The notes beneath the pieces were generated by a model, which saw only the letters and a list, made by a program, of their open reading frames with translations, had not been told where the DNA came from and made no database searches. Source: an uncultured Clostridia bacterium (GTDB lineage: Bacteria; Bacillota; Clostridia; Oscillospirales; Ruminococcaceae). From it: a stretch of 64,000 bases of DNA. The position numbers were made by a program, and so were the translations under genes. The stretch is from positions 1 to 64,000 of the forward strand of contig CANDVA010000004.1 in assembly GCA_947389015.1 (NCBI GenBank), in the 5' to 3' direction. This document shows positions 8,931 to 17,543 of the stretch, piece after piece (position 1 is the stretch's first letter; the number at the start of each line of letters is the position of its first letter).

Positions 8931-11273
8931 CTACACTCCGACAACGATACATACCGCTCTCGCTATAAACGCCACTACCCACGCGACAACGCACTGCCAT
9001 ATAACAACTCCTGCCGCCCACCCCGCACCGAGCTCACGGCGTACAGCCGCGATAGACGCCACGCACGGTGTATACAGCAGCGAGAACACCAGCATAGTCG
9101 CGGCGGAGACGGTCGTGAGCGCCGCCTGAATACCGCTGCCGAACAGTATCTCCATTGTCGAGACTACGCTCTCCTTCGCCATAAAGCCGCTTATAAGCGA
9201 GGTGACTATTCTCCAGTCGCCCAGACCGAGCGGCGCAAAGACAGGAACGAGCCAGCCCGATATAGTCGCCATAATGCTTTTCGCAGAGTCGCTTACTATA
9301 TTGAAATGCCAATCAAAGCTCTGCAAAAACCATACAACCATCGTTGCAATAAGTATTACCGAAAACGCCTTGCTTAAGAAATCCTTAGCCTTTTCCCACA
9401 AAAGCTGCGTTACATTTTTCACTCCCGGCATACGGTAGTTGGGCAGCTCCATTACAAACGGCACAGCCTCGCCCTTGAAAATCGTTCCCTTGAACAAAAG
9501 GGCTATCAGTATAGCCACGACGATACCCAATATGTACAGCCCCGTCATAATAAATCCGCCGTTTCCGGGAAAAAAAGCGCTTATAAAAAAGGCGTAGATG
9601 GGCAGCTTTGCCGTGCAGCTCATAAACGGAGTGAGCAGAATGGTCATTTTGCGGTCGCGCTTACTCGGGAGCGTCCGCGTGGACATTACCGCGGGAACGG
9701 TACAGCCGAAACCGATAAGCATAGGCACTATGCTTCTTCCAGACAGTCCTATCTTCCTCAGAAGCTTATCCATAAAAAACGCGACGCGCGCAACATATCC
9801 GCTGTCCTCCATTATCGATAAGAAGAAAAACAACGTGACCACGACGGGAAGAAAGCTGAGCACGCTGCCCACTCCGCCGAAGATACCGTCGATCACCAAG
9901 CCGTGCAGCGCCGGGTTGACGTTTGCGGCGGTCATCCAATTGTCGACCGCGGACGACAGCGCGTTTATTCCCGTTTCCAACAGGTTCTGCAAAAATGCTC
10001 CAATAACGTTGAACGTCAAGAGGAAAACAGCCGCCATAATAAGGATAAAACACGGGATAGCTGTCCATTTTCCCGTAAGAATGCGGTCTATCCTCTCGGA
10101 GCGCAGGCGCTCCCTGCTCTGCCGCGGCTTCTGCACCGTACTCTCGCAGACGTACTCGATAAAATCAAAGCGCATATCGGCGATAGCAGCGCTGCGGTCC
10201 ATTCCGCCCTCACGCTCCATCTGTACAACCGTGTGCTCTATCATCTCCTTTTCGTTCTGATCGAGCCTAAGCTGCTCTATTATAAGACCGTCGCCCTCTA
10301 TCGTTTTTGTAGCTGCGAATTGAAGCGGCAATCCCGCCTTTTCCGCATGATCCTCTATAATGGACTCCACGGCGTGTATCGCTCTGTGAATAGCGCCGCC
10401 GTGGTTGTCCTTGCTGCAGAAGTCCTGCTTTTTCGGCTTTTCCTGATATTCCGCGATATGCAGCGCATGCTCTATCAGCTCGTTCACGCCCTCGTTTTTC
10501 GCGGCTGAGATCGGCACGACGGGAACGCCGAGCATAGCTTCCATACCGTTGATATCGACCGCGCCGTTGTTTCCCGTGACCTCGTCCATCATATTGAGCG
10601 CAACTACCATCGGAACGTCCATTTCAAGAAGCTGCATAGTGAGGTACAGATTGCGCTCGATATTGGTAGCGTCAACGATATTTATGATAGATTTGGGCTT
10701 TTCCTCGAGTACAAAGTTTCGCGACACTATCTCCTCGCTGCTGTACGGAGACATGGAGTATATACCGGGCAGATCGGTCACCATGGTATTGGGACAGCCC
10801 TTTATCATGCCGTCCTTCCTGTCGACCGTAACTCCCGGAAAGTTTCCGACGTGCTGATTTGCTCCCGTAAGCTGATTGAAGAGTGTTGTCTTGCCGCAGT
10901 TCTGATTTCCCACAAGTGCGTATGTGAGCTTTGTACCCTCGGGGAGCGGCTTTTCATCATTCTTGTCGTGATACCTGCCGTCCTCTCCGAGTCCGGGGTG
11001 GACTTTGGGATATATTCTGTCAATACGTCTGTGCTGATTGGTTCTTTCCTTAATGAGCTTAATAACGATCTGCTCCGCGTCGGCAAGACGCAGCGTCAGC
11101 TCGTAACCGTGAACCTGAAGCTCCATAGGATCTCCCATCGGTGCGAACTTCACCACCGTGACCTCCGCGCCAGGGATAACTCCCATATCCAGAAAATGCT
11201 GACGAAGCGCGCCCTCTCCGCCAACGCTTGTTATTACGGCACTTTCGCCCGTCTTTAATTCCTTTAACGTCAT
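8931..11273 (-). CDS. feoB: FeoA-FeoB fusion, ferrous iron transporter
   Basis: 780 residues. Residues 1-75 are a FeoA SH3-like domain; a His/Lys-rich linker leads to the FeoB G domain with G1 GNQNCGKTT (122-130), G3 DLPG (167-170) and G4 NMMD (227-230). The C-terminal half is the polytopic FeoB membrane domain with two Gate regions (FGCTVPAVMSTR and FMAKESVVSTM). It imports Fe2+ across the cytoplasmic membrane. FeoA is more often a separate gene; the fusion puts it in cis. Start ATG 11273 has GGAGG 8 nt upstream. The small Cys-rich partner follows 10 bp later. Confidence 0.95.
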   Translation of the reverse strand: MTLKELKTGESAVITSVGGEGALRQHFLDMGVIPGAEVTVVKFAPMGDPMELQVHGYELTLRLADAEQIVIKLIKERTNQHRRIDRIYPKVHPGLGEDGRYHDKNDEKPLPEGTKLTYALVGNQNCGKTTLFNQLTGANQHVGNFPGVTVDRKDGMIKGCPNTMVTDLPGIYSMSPYSSEEIVSRNFVLEEKPKSIINIVDATNIERNLYLTMQLLEMDVPMVVALNMMDEVTGNNGAVDINGMEAMLGVPVVPISAAKNEGVNELIEHALHIAEYQEKPKKQDFCSKDNHGGAIHRAIHAVESIIEDHAEKAGLPLQFAATKTIEGDGLIIEQLRLDQNEKEMIEHTVVQMEREGGMDRSAAIADMRFDFIEYVCESTVQKPRQSRERLRSERIDRILTGKWTAIPCFILIMAAVFLLTFNVIGAFLQNLLETGINALSSAVDNWMTAANVNPALHGLVIDGIFGGVGSVLSFLPVVVTLFFFLSIMEDSGYVARVAFFMDKLLRKIGLSGRSIVPMLIGFGCTVPAVMSTRTLPSKRDRKMTILLTPFMSCTAKLPIYAFFISAFFPGNGGFIMTGLYILGIVVAILIALLFKGTIFKGEAVPFVMELPNYRMPGVKNVTQLLWEKAKDFLSKAFSVILIATMVVWFLQSFDWHFNIVSDSAKSIMATISGWLVPVFAPLGLGDWRIVTSLISGFMAKESVVSTMEILFGSGIQAALTTVSAATMLVFSLLYTPCVASIAAVRRELGAGWAAGVVIWQCVVAWVVAFIARAVCIVVGV

Positions 11274-11311
11274 CAAAAACGCCTCCGATTTTTATTTTCT
11301 GCACTTTTCTA

Positions 11312-11340
11312 ATTATATCACTATCCGCAAACTTTATCAA
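11312..11340 (-). promoter_or_regulatory. sigma-A promoter of feoAB
   Basis: TTGATA (11340-11335), 17 bp, TATAAT (11317-11312), preceded by TG. No clear Fur or DtxR palindrome was recognised around it. Confidence 0.8.
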
Positions 11341-11448
11341 GTAGTTTTATTGCGAGTTTTTCGGAAAAAGCGCGAAGTAAAGTCTATTGTTCATTTAAAG
11401 ACCTGAAAATATGAATTCTGCTGCAAGGGCTCGAGCAAGGAGAAATTA

Positions 11449-11477
11449 AGAGCCTGTCCACCAAACGAACAGGCTCT
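11449..11477 (-). terminator. hairpin after the GGDEF/EAL gene
   Basis: 9-bp perfect stem (11449-11457 with 11469-11477) built on AGCCTGT/ACAGGCT, just past the stop at 11499. The T tail is weak. The same AGCCTGTTC...GAACAGGCT core recurs at 36908 and 40807. Confidence 0.6.
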
Positions 11478-11498
11478 ATTACGTGTCAAATTATGCAA

Positions 11499-13232
11499 TC
11501 ACTTTTTAAGCAACTCGAAAAAATCCTCTTCGGGCATTGGCTTTGCGTAATAATAACCCTGCACCTGATCGCAGCCTATGCTTCTCAGAAGCTCAACCTG
11601 TTCCTTTGTTTCAACACCCTCGGCAAGGACGGTTATGTCAAGATTTGACGCCATTTGCAGTACGTTTTCGAGAATGCTCCGTCCCTTGTCCGAGGTCATC
11701 ATATTCTCAATAAAACGCTTGTCAAGCTTTATAACGTCAAAGGGCGATTCAAGCAGGACATTCAGCGACGAATACCCGCTTCCGAAATCGTCCATAAGAA
11801 GAGTAAAGCCATAGTCCTTTAACAGCGCGGTCTGCCTGCTGATCTGAAGATCGTCCGCCGTTTCGGTTATTTCAAGCTCAAGCAACTTCTCGGGGATACC
11901 CGACACTCTAACCATATCGGAAAGTATCTGCGGACACTCGTCGCCCCTCAGATGAACCCTCGATACGTTCACCGAGATCGGGCAAGGACCGACGCCCTCG
12001 TCAATGCATTGGCGTATGAACATACAGGCTCTGCTCCATATGTAATGATCCACCTGTACGATTGAGCCATTCTCCTCGATGATCGGTATAAACTGATCGG
12101 GATAGATCATTCCCCTTTCGGGATTTTTCCACCTTACAAGAGCCTCCGCACCGATTATCTCGTTTTTGGATATGCTGTACTTAGGCTGAAGATACATACG
12201 GAACTGATGCTCGTCAAGAGCTATCCGAAGATTTTCCTCAATGAATTTTATGTTGTACAGCGAATCCTTAAACTGCTCCTTGTAGAAAACGATATTTGAG
12301 GAAAAGCCCGCCTTTGCGGTACGCCTTGCCATAGCGGCTCTGTCCTCCATACGCCGAAGCTCCATGGTCTTGTCCTCCGCCATATATACGCCGTAGGAAA
12401 ATCTGAGAGAAACATTTTTGTATATGCACAGAAGCTCGTCAAGACCTTCAATAAAACGTCTCGGATAGTCGGAATCGGGACATTCGGTGACTATCATAAA
12501 TACGTCGCTTCGCGGATTCAGATAGTATTGATTATCATTGCAGTAATTTTTTAACGTGTTTATGATATGATCCAGCACCTCGTTGCCGAATTTTTCACCG
12601 TAAAGATCGTTGATGATTTTAAATCGGCGTATATCAAACTGAATAAAAGCGACCCTATCGGCGGTTTCAAGCAGTGCCAGATCATTGCGGCGGAATTTAT
12701 TGGAGCGTCCCATACGCTTGACCACGGTATGCAGCTCGTCGTTTTCGGGTAAATCCTCAAAATCTATGGATTCGTTCGCCTTGTAGGTAAGGTAACCGGC
12801 AATCATATCCTCAAGGATATCTATGCTTGTCTCAAGAGCAAAGGGACAGTTTTTCAGGATAAGTCCGTTTTTGCGTATCTCCGCCATTTCATCGGGAACG
12901 GAAATATCCTTTCCGAGAATATCGCGGCAGTTGACCTTTCCGTTCATCTTTTCGGAAAAGCGGCGGATAAACTCCTCCGTTTTCTTGTTTCCGTAAACCT
13001 CCTGTTCGGTATCGCTAGCGTTGTAGAAGCCGAACGTCATACCAAGAACAAGAAGCCCCGCGGTAATGCACCCGCAGGTATTTCCGCAGCGCATACCGCC
13101 TCCGAAGCAGGTGCTTATTTTTAATGCCGTTTTCAGATCAAGTCCGAGATCGGTAGCAAAAGCTCCGAAAAGAGCCTGCGTACAATGGTACTTTTCGTTC
13201 AGAAGTCTGATCGCTTTTTCCTTATGAGTCAT
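11499..13232 (-). CDS. C_GCAxxG_C_C redox domain fused to GGDEF-EAL, probable c-di-GMP phosphodiesterase
   Basis: 577 residues, soluble. Residues 1-145 match the putative redox-active C_GCAxxG_C_C family (C17, C42, C49, C53, C55 in a CFGGGMRCGNTCGC context). A GGDEF domain follows at about 180-320 but its signature is RSDVF (241-245), so cyclase activity is unlikely. The EAL domain (about 330-575) keeps E363-A-L, N422, E454, D481-D482, K502 and E538, consistent with active hydrolysis of c-di-GMP. The order suggests a redox or metal state controls c-di-GMP breakdown. Start ATG has GGAGG at 6 nt. It has its own promoter and a terminator hairpin. The fusion of this Cys domain to GGDEF-EAL is unusual in my knowledge. 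Confidence 0.9.
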   Translation of the reverse strand: MTHKEKAIRLLNEKYHCTQALFGAFATDLGLDLKTALKISTCFGGGMRCGNTCGCITAGLLVLGMTFGFYNASDTEQEVYGNKKTEEFIRRFSEKMNGKVNCRDILGKDISVPDEMAEIRKNGLILKNCPFALETSIDILEDMIAGYLTYKANESIDFEDLPENDELHTVVKRMGRSNKFRRNDLALLETADRVAFIQFDIRRFKIINDLYGEKFGNEVLDHIINTLKNYCNDNQYYLNPRSDVFMIVTECPDSDYPRRFIEGLDELLCIYKNVSLRFSYGVYMAEDKTMELRRMEDRAAMARRTAKAGFSSNIVFYKEQFKDSLYNIKFIEENLRIALDEHQFRMYLQPKYSISKNEIIGAEALVRWKNPERGMIYPDQFIPIIEENGSIVQVDHYIWSRACMFIRQCIDEGVGPCPISVNVSRVHLRGDECPQILSDMVRVSGIPEKLLELEITETADDLQISRQTALLKDYGFTLLMDDFGSGYSSLNVLLESPFDVIKLDKRFIENMMTSDKGRSILENVLQMASNLDITVLAEGVETKEQVELLRSIGCDQVQGYYYAKPMPEEDFFELLKK

Positions 13233-13288
13233 AATGATCCTCCGCAGCAGTTGTTATTTTGAACAAAACTTTTTATCTATACAATATA

Positions 13289-13317
13289 ATTTTATCACAA
13301 ATGCCGTTAAATGTCAA
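13289..13317 (-). promoter_or_regulatory. sigma-A promoter of the redox-GGDEF-EAL gene
   Basis: TTGACA (13317-13312), 17 bp, TAAAAT (13294-13289), TG before the -10, 57 bp ahead of the ATG. Confidence 0.82.
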
Positions 13318-13667
13318 GAATTATTTATTTAGCACCTATCACTCATACTGCAGATAAGGTGCGTCGATCATCAAAAAAGCCGCCCATGCTGTCGGAGCTG
13401 GGCAGCGATGTGATATGAAAAAATTGAATTTCGGGAATTCCGCTGCTGCAGAAGCTGCGGCACGGACTGAGGAAATTGATTTGCTTGTAAATTATTTTTT
13501 ATCATCACGATGCTATACATCAGCATACGCTTCCCTGCTTTTCGGAAGATTTATGTTCGCAATCGGCTTTGCAGAGACGCTTACGGATACGATATCTTTT
13601 TTGCGGCGTTTAGCAGCAGTCTGTATGAGACTTGATTATTTTTTACAGCAAAATATTGTCAAACCGA
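13318..13667. other. intergenic, possible structured RNA or spurious small frame
   Basis: Contains two hairpins in tandem, GCACCT/AGGTGC near 13330-13361 and a GCCCA/TGGGC pair near 13383-13404. An open frame of 90 codons (13415-13687) has no ribosome site and unremarkable composition, so I do not call it a gene. Confidence 0.3.
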
Positions 13668-13696
13668 TTGACAATAGATACTTTTAATGGTATAAT
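13668..13696 (+). promoter_or_regulatory. sigma-A promoter of the response regulator gene
   Basis: TTGACA (13668-13673), 17 bp, TATAAT (13691-13696), consensus at both hexamers, about 88 bp before the ATG. Confidence 0.88.
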
Positions 13697-13783
13697 ATAT
13701 AAATACGGATATGTCGTTTTGAGCATATCTGCGGTTTGGCTTTTCCCGAAAAGCTGATATTAATTCATAAAGGAGCGAAATTT

Positions 13784-14608
13784 ATGAAATACAGAGTTCT
13801 CATAAACGGCAGAAACAGTGCGTTAATAAGCGATTTTATTCGGTATACCGAAACATTTTTCGATACGCTGAGCACGTCGGATTACCTGCAGGATATATTA
13901 GGACATTTCAAAGTTTTCGATCCCGAGGTATACGCTTGTTTCGTGGAACGTGAGTATGAAAAGACAATCGGTCAGATAAACAGCCTGAAATCAAGCTACC
14001 AATATAACGGCGCCGTTATCGTACTTATCGGAGATCCCATTACATGCAATATGATAGAAGAAAAGGCGAGATTCACAGCCGATCTGATTATCCGCCGTCC
14101 GATCACTCCCGATAATCTGGCGCTTAGAATAACACGTCATTTTGACGATATTAACGAAGCAAAGGAAAAACTGAAGGCAAAGGAGCAAGCGCAGCAGACG
14201 GTTGTCGAAGCGAAGGCGGCTGAGAGCGTAGCAAAAGAAAATGACGGGAAAAAGCACATTCTCATCGTGGACGACGACCGCACAGTCCTTAAAATGCTCA
14301 AATCGGCGCTCGGTGAAACGTACGAGGTCACGACTATGATAAACGGCGTTATGGTGGACAAACTGCTTGAAGCGAAAAAGGTCGATCTCATCATTCTCGA
14401 TTACGAAATGCCTATCGAGACCGGAGCCGACATATTCAGGCGGATCAAGAAAAATCCCAAAGCGTCGCATATTCCCGTTTGCTTTTTAACGGGCATTACC
14501 GAACGCGAAAAGATAATGGAGGTAATGTCGCTCAAGCCTCACGGTTATCTGCTCAAGCCGATCGATATGGATATGCTGTCCTCAACAATAAGAAATCTCA
14601 CAAATTAA
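13784..14608 (+). CDS. response regulator with N-terminal receiver-like domain and C-terminal REC
   Basis: 274 residues. Residues 1-120 look like a degenerate receiver fold; an Ala/Lys/Glu-rich helical linker (125-155) leads to a canonical REC domain (157-274) with VDDD acidic pocket, phospho-acceptor D206 in ILDYEMP, conserved Thr in FLTG and Lys in LLKP. No output domain is attached, so it is probably a relay or protein-interaction regulator. Start ATG 13784 has AAAGGAG 9 nt upstream. It has its own promoter and terminator but is followed by the hybrid kinase at 14744, its most likely partner. Confidence 0.88.
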   Translation: MKYRVLINGRNSALISDFIRYTETFFDTLSTSDYLQDILGHFKVFDPEVYACFVEREYEKTIGQINSLKSSYQYNGAVIVLIGDPITCNMIEEKARFTADLIIRRPITPDNLALRITRHFDDINEAKEKLKAKEQAQQTVVEAKAAESVAKENDGKKHILIVDDDRTVLKMLKSALGETYEVTTMINGVMVDKLLEAKKVDLIILDYEMPIETGADIFRRIKKNPKASHIPVCFLTGITEREKIMEVMSLKPHGYLLKPIDMDMLSSTIRNLTN

Positions 14609-14643
14609 AAGCGCGGCTTGCGAAAGGCTTGTTGTGTATATTT

Positions 14644-14690
14644 AAAAGCCGTCTTATTAAGCGTATCGCAAAACAGGCGGCTTATTTTTT
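14644..14690 (+). terminator. intrinsic terminator of the response regulator gene
   Basis: 8-bp stem (14646-14653 with 14676-14683, one G-U pair) followed by A and six T. It separates the response regulator from the kinase, though some readthrough is possible. Confidence 0.75.
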
Positions 14691-14743
14691 GAAAGGAGCT
14701 GTCTCACGCCGTTATATATGGCGGGATGACATATATGTGATCT

Positions 14744-17437
14744 ATGAATGAAAATGAAAAAAAACTGTATCTTACCGATTTGATAGACACGAAAATTCTC
14801 CAACAAATTCAGGACGCGTTTTCCGATATGACGGGAATGGCGGCGCTTACCACCGACAGCAACGGAATCGCGGTAACGCAAGGCTCCAATTTTACGGATT
14901 TCTGTATGAAGTACACCCGCACCTCAAAGCTGGGTCGCCCCCGATGCGAGAATTGCGACAAGATAGGCGCGCAAATATCGCATAAAGATGGCAGATCGAT
15001 CTCGTACCGCTGTCACGCGGGTCTTGTCGATTTTGCCGCGCCGATCATAGCAAACGGCGAGATCGTGGGCTGCTTTATCGGAGGACAGATACTCACCAAG
15101 CCGCCTTATATTCCCGGTATCCGCGAGATTGCGGCAGAGCTCGGCATTGACCCAGACAAATATGAAGCGGCAGTAAAAAAGGTTCCCATAGTAAGCCAGG
15201 AGCAGATAGAAAAAGCCGCACGTTTTCTGCGGGTCACCGCTTCGGGGCTTTCCGATATAGCGTTTAAGGGCTACCAGCTTCATAAGAGCAATCTTGAGCT
15301 CGAAAAGGTTTCGCATCTGAAATCCGACTTTCTCGCCAACATGAGCCACGAGATACGCACACCAATGAACGCGGTCATCGGTCTTACGGATCTGGCGCTG
15401 CGCGAAGAAATGCCCCAAGTGGTGAGAGAATACTTACATCAGATAAAGTCGGCGGGCAGGAACCTTCTTGTCGTTATCAACGATATTCTTGATTTCTCGA
15501 AGATTGAATCGGGAAAAATGAATATTGTCGAGGTCGAGTACAGAGCTTTGTCGATCGTTCAAGATCTTGTGAGTATCGTAAACAGCCGTATCATCGACAA
15601 GGATATTGAATTTACAATGGATATCCCGCCCAATCTGCCAAAAACTCTTTACGGCGACAACGCGAGAATTCATCAGATTATTATGAACCTGCTCACAAAC
15701 GCGGTCAAGTTTACACAGCACGGCGAGGTTCATTTTAAAGTGGAATTTGAGCTTCGCGGCAAGGACACCGTCATTATGAAGGCTTCGGTTCGCGATACGG
15801 GTATCGGTATCAGAAAAAAAGATATGAACAAAATATTCAATTCGTTTCAACAAATTGACAGCAAGCGCAACCGCAATATCGAGGGCACGGGGCTCGGACT
15901 TGCTATTTCGCAGAACCTTTTGCGTCTTATGGGCGGAACGATATCCTTCGAGAGCGAGTTCAACAAAGGTTCGACCTTCTATATCGAGATACCGCAGAAG
16001 CTTATAGGTCGGATTCCCGCGATGCCGTGTCTCGAAAAAACCGTGAAGGCGGCTGTGCTTACGGATAATCAATACGTCAGGGCACAGCTTATCCGCGATC
16101 TGAACCGAATAGGCGCGGAGTATACGGAACTTGACGCGAACAGCTTCAGCGAGGATCTGCAAATGGATTATCTGATCGTCGAAAAGGCTTTCTTTACAGA
16201 ATCGGTTCGCGATTTTGTAAAGAGCCGACCCGATATGCTCTGTCTGATACTCGTGTCGTACGACAGTATCGAAGCGGTCGATATTCCGAACGTACGCGTG
16301 ATAAGCAAGCCTATATATTCAATAAGTCTTTACAATGCAATGGGAATACAGGATATCGGTCATGATAACGAACAATCCGAGGACGAGAGCTTTCCGTTTA
16401 TCGCACCCGAGGCGCATATTCTTATTGTTGACGACAGTCTGGTAAATCTGACCGTCGCGTCGGGATTGCTCGAGCCGCTGAAAATGAAGATTGATACCTC
16501 TCAAAGCGCGGCGGACGCAATAGAGAAAATTCATTACGCAAAGTACGATCTGATTTTTATGGATCACATGATGCCCGGGGTGGACGGCGTAGAGGCGACA
16601 CATATCATCAGGCGGCTTGTTCCGAGCTACAATGATGTGCCGATCATCGCGCTTACCGCAAATGCCATCGGCAGCGCACGAGAAATGCTTATCCGCGAGG
16701 GTATGAGCGATTTCGTCGCAAAGCCTATTGACCTGAAGATCATAATTTCAAAGCTCAGAAAATGGCTCCCAGCGGAGAAAATAACTCCCATTGCCGAAGA
16801 GAAACCCGAGGCATCAGATACCGACACGGATAATAAAGCGGCTTGCTCCGCGGCTGATATCAAGGAACTTAACGTCAAGGGCGCGCTTTCCATGCTTGGC
16901 AGCGAAAAGCTGTTCTGGACGGTTCTCGAGGAGTATTTCAACGCTATTGACAAAAAGTCGAAGGCAATTCTTGAACACAAGGCGGCAGAGCGCTGGCGCG
17001 ATTATACTATCGAGGTTCACTCGCTTAAAAGCACCTCGCGGCAGGTCGGCGCGGAACATCTCGCTGATATCGCCGCCGAATTGGAAAAAGCGGGCAATGA
17101 GAATAACATTGCGCTTATCAACGAAAAAACCGACGGCATGATTGAGGAGTATTTGCGGCTTCACGAAGCGCTCACGAAATACTTTTCCGAAGCGCCAGCC
17201 GAGGAAGAGCGTTTTGCAGTCTCCGAGGATATAAACGATATGCTCAATAAAATGAAGGAGGCACTTGACAATTTTGACACGCTGCAAATTGACGAGGTAA
17301 TAGACGAAATGTCGAAATTCAGATACTCCGATAAAAACGCCGCTTTTTTCGAGCGTCTGAAATCGGCGGCAGAAGACAGCGATATAGACAGCTGCCTTAA
17401 CATTGTCGAAGAGTGGATAGGCGAAAACGAAGATTAA
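14744..17437 (+). CDS. PocR-sensor hybrid histidine kinase (HisKA-HATPase-REC-HPt)
   Basis: 897 residues, soluble, no membrane segment. Order: PocR sensory domain (1-170; Cys54, 68, 71, 90 with CENC and RCH motifs), HisKA with phospho-acceptor H202 in NMSHEIRTPMN, HATPase_c (N-box NLLTNA, DTGIGI, GTGLGL), a degenerate receiver-like segment (about 430-540), a true REC with phospho-acceptor D607 in FMDHMMPG, and an HPt domain with H759 in EVHSLKST. This is a full phosphorelay in one chain. PocR domains are known to sense small ligands such as diols, or possibly metals via the Cys set; the ligand here is unknown. The ribosome site before ATG 14744 is weak; AAAGGAG at 14692 sits 45 nt upstream before a 3-codon mini-ORF, hinting at translational control. 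Confidence 0.92.
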   Translation: MNENEKKLYLTDLIDTKILQQIQDAFSDMTGMAALTTDSNGIAVTQGSNFTDFCMKYTRTSKLGRPRCENCDKIGAQISHKDGRSISYRCHAGLVDFAAPIIANGEIVGCFIGGQILTKPPYIPGIREIAAELGIDPDKYEAAVKKVPIVSQEQIEKAARFLRVTASGLSDIAFKGYQLHKSNLELEKVSHLKSDFLANMSHEIRTPMNAVIGLTDLALREEMPQVVREYLHQIKSAGRNLLVVINDILDFSKIESGKMNIVEVEYRALSIVQDLVSIVNSRIIDKDIEFTMDIPPNLPKTLYGDNARIHQIIMNLLTNAVKFTQHGEVHFKVEFELRGKDTVIMKASVRDTGIGIRKKDMNKIFNSFQQIDSKRNRNIEGTGLGLAISQNLLRLMGGTISFESEFNKGSTFYIEIPQKLIGRIPAMPCLEKTVKAAVLTDNQYVRAQLIRDLNRIGAEYTELDANSFSEDLQMDYLIVEKAFFTESVRDFVKSRPDMLCLILVSYDSIEAVDIPNVRVISKPIYSISLYNAMGIQDIGHDNEQSEDESFPFIAPEAHILIVDDSLVNLTVASGLLEPLKMKIDTSQSAADAIEKIHYAKYDLIFMDHMMPGVDGVEATHIIRRLVPSYNDVPIIALTANAIGSAREMLIREGMSDFVAKPIDLKIIISKLRKWLPAEKITPIAEEKPEASDTDTDNKAACSAADIKELNVKGALSMLGSEKLFWTVLEEYFNAIDKKSKAILEHKAAERWRDYTIEVHSLKSTSRQVGAEHLADIAAELEKAGNENNIALINEKTDGMIEEYLRLHEALTKYFSEAPAEEERFAVSEDINDMLNKMKEALDNFDTLQIDEVIDEMSKFRYSDKNAAFFERLKSAAEDSDIDSCLNIVEEWIGENED

Positions 17438-17481
17438 CATAGCAAGCTTTGTCATAGGTATTTCACATAATGCAGATAAAG

Positions 17482-17522
17482 AAAAAACGAGGTGTTGAAC
17501 GGTTCGACACCTCGTCTTTTTT
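17482..17522. terminator. bidirectional terminator
   Basis: Hairpin 17488-17514 with A-run before and T-run after, placed between the convergent kinase (stop 17437) and surface-protein gene (stop 17544). Confidence 0.9.
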
Positions 17523-17543
17523 AATACCTTATTCGCGCGGATA

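Noticed and set aside
9598-10260. Plus-strand open frame of 220 codons
   Set aside because: Shadow of feoB, whose motifs are all intact on the minus strand.
13415-13687. Open frame of 90 codons before the response regulator
   Set aside because: No ribosome site, overlaps the promoter of the next gene, no recognisable domain.
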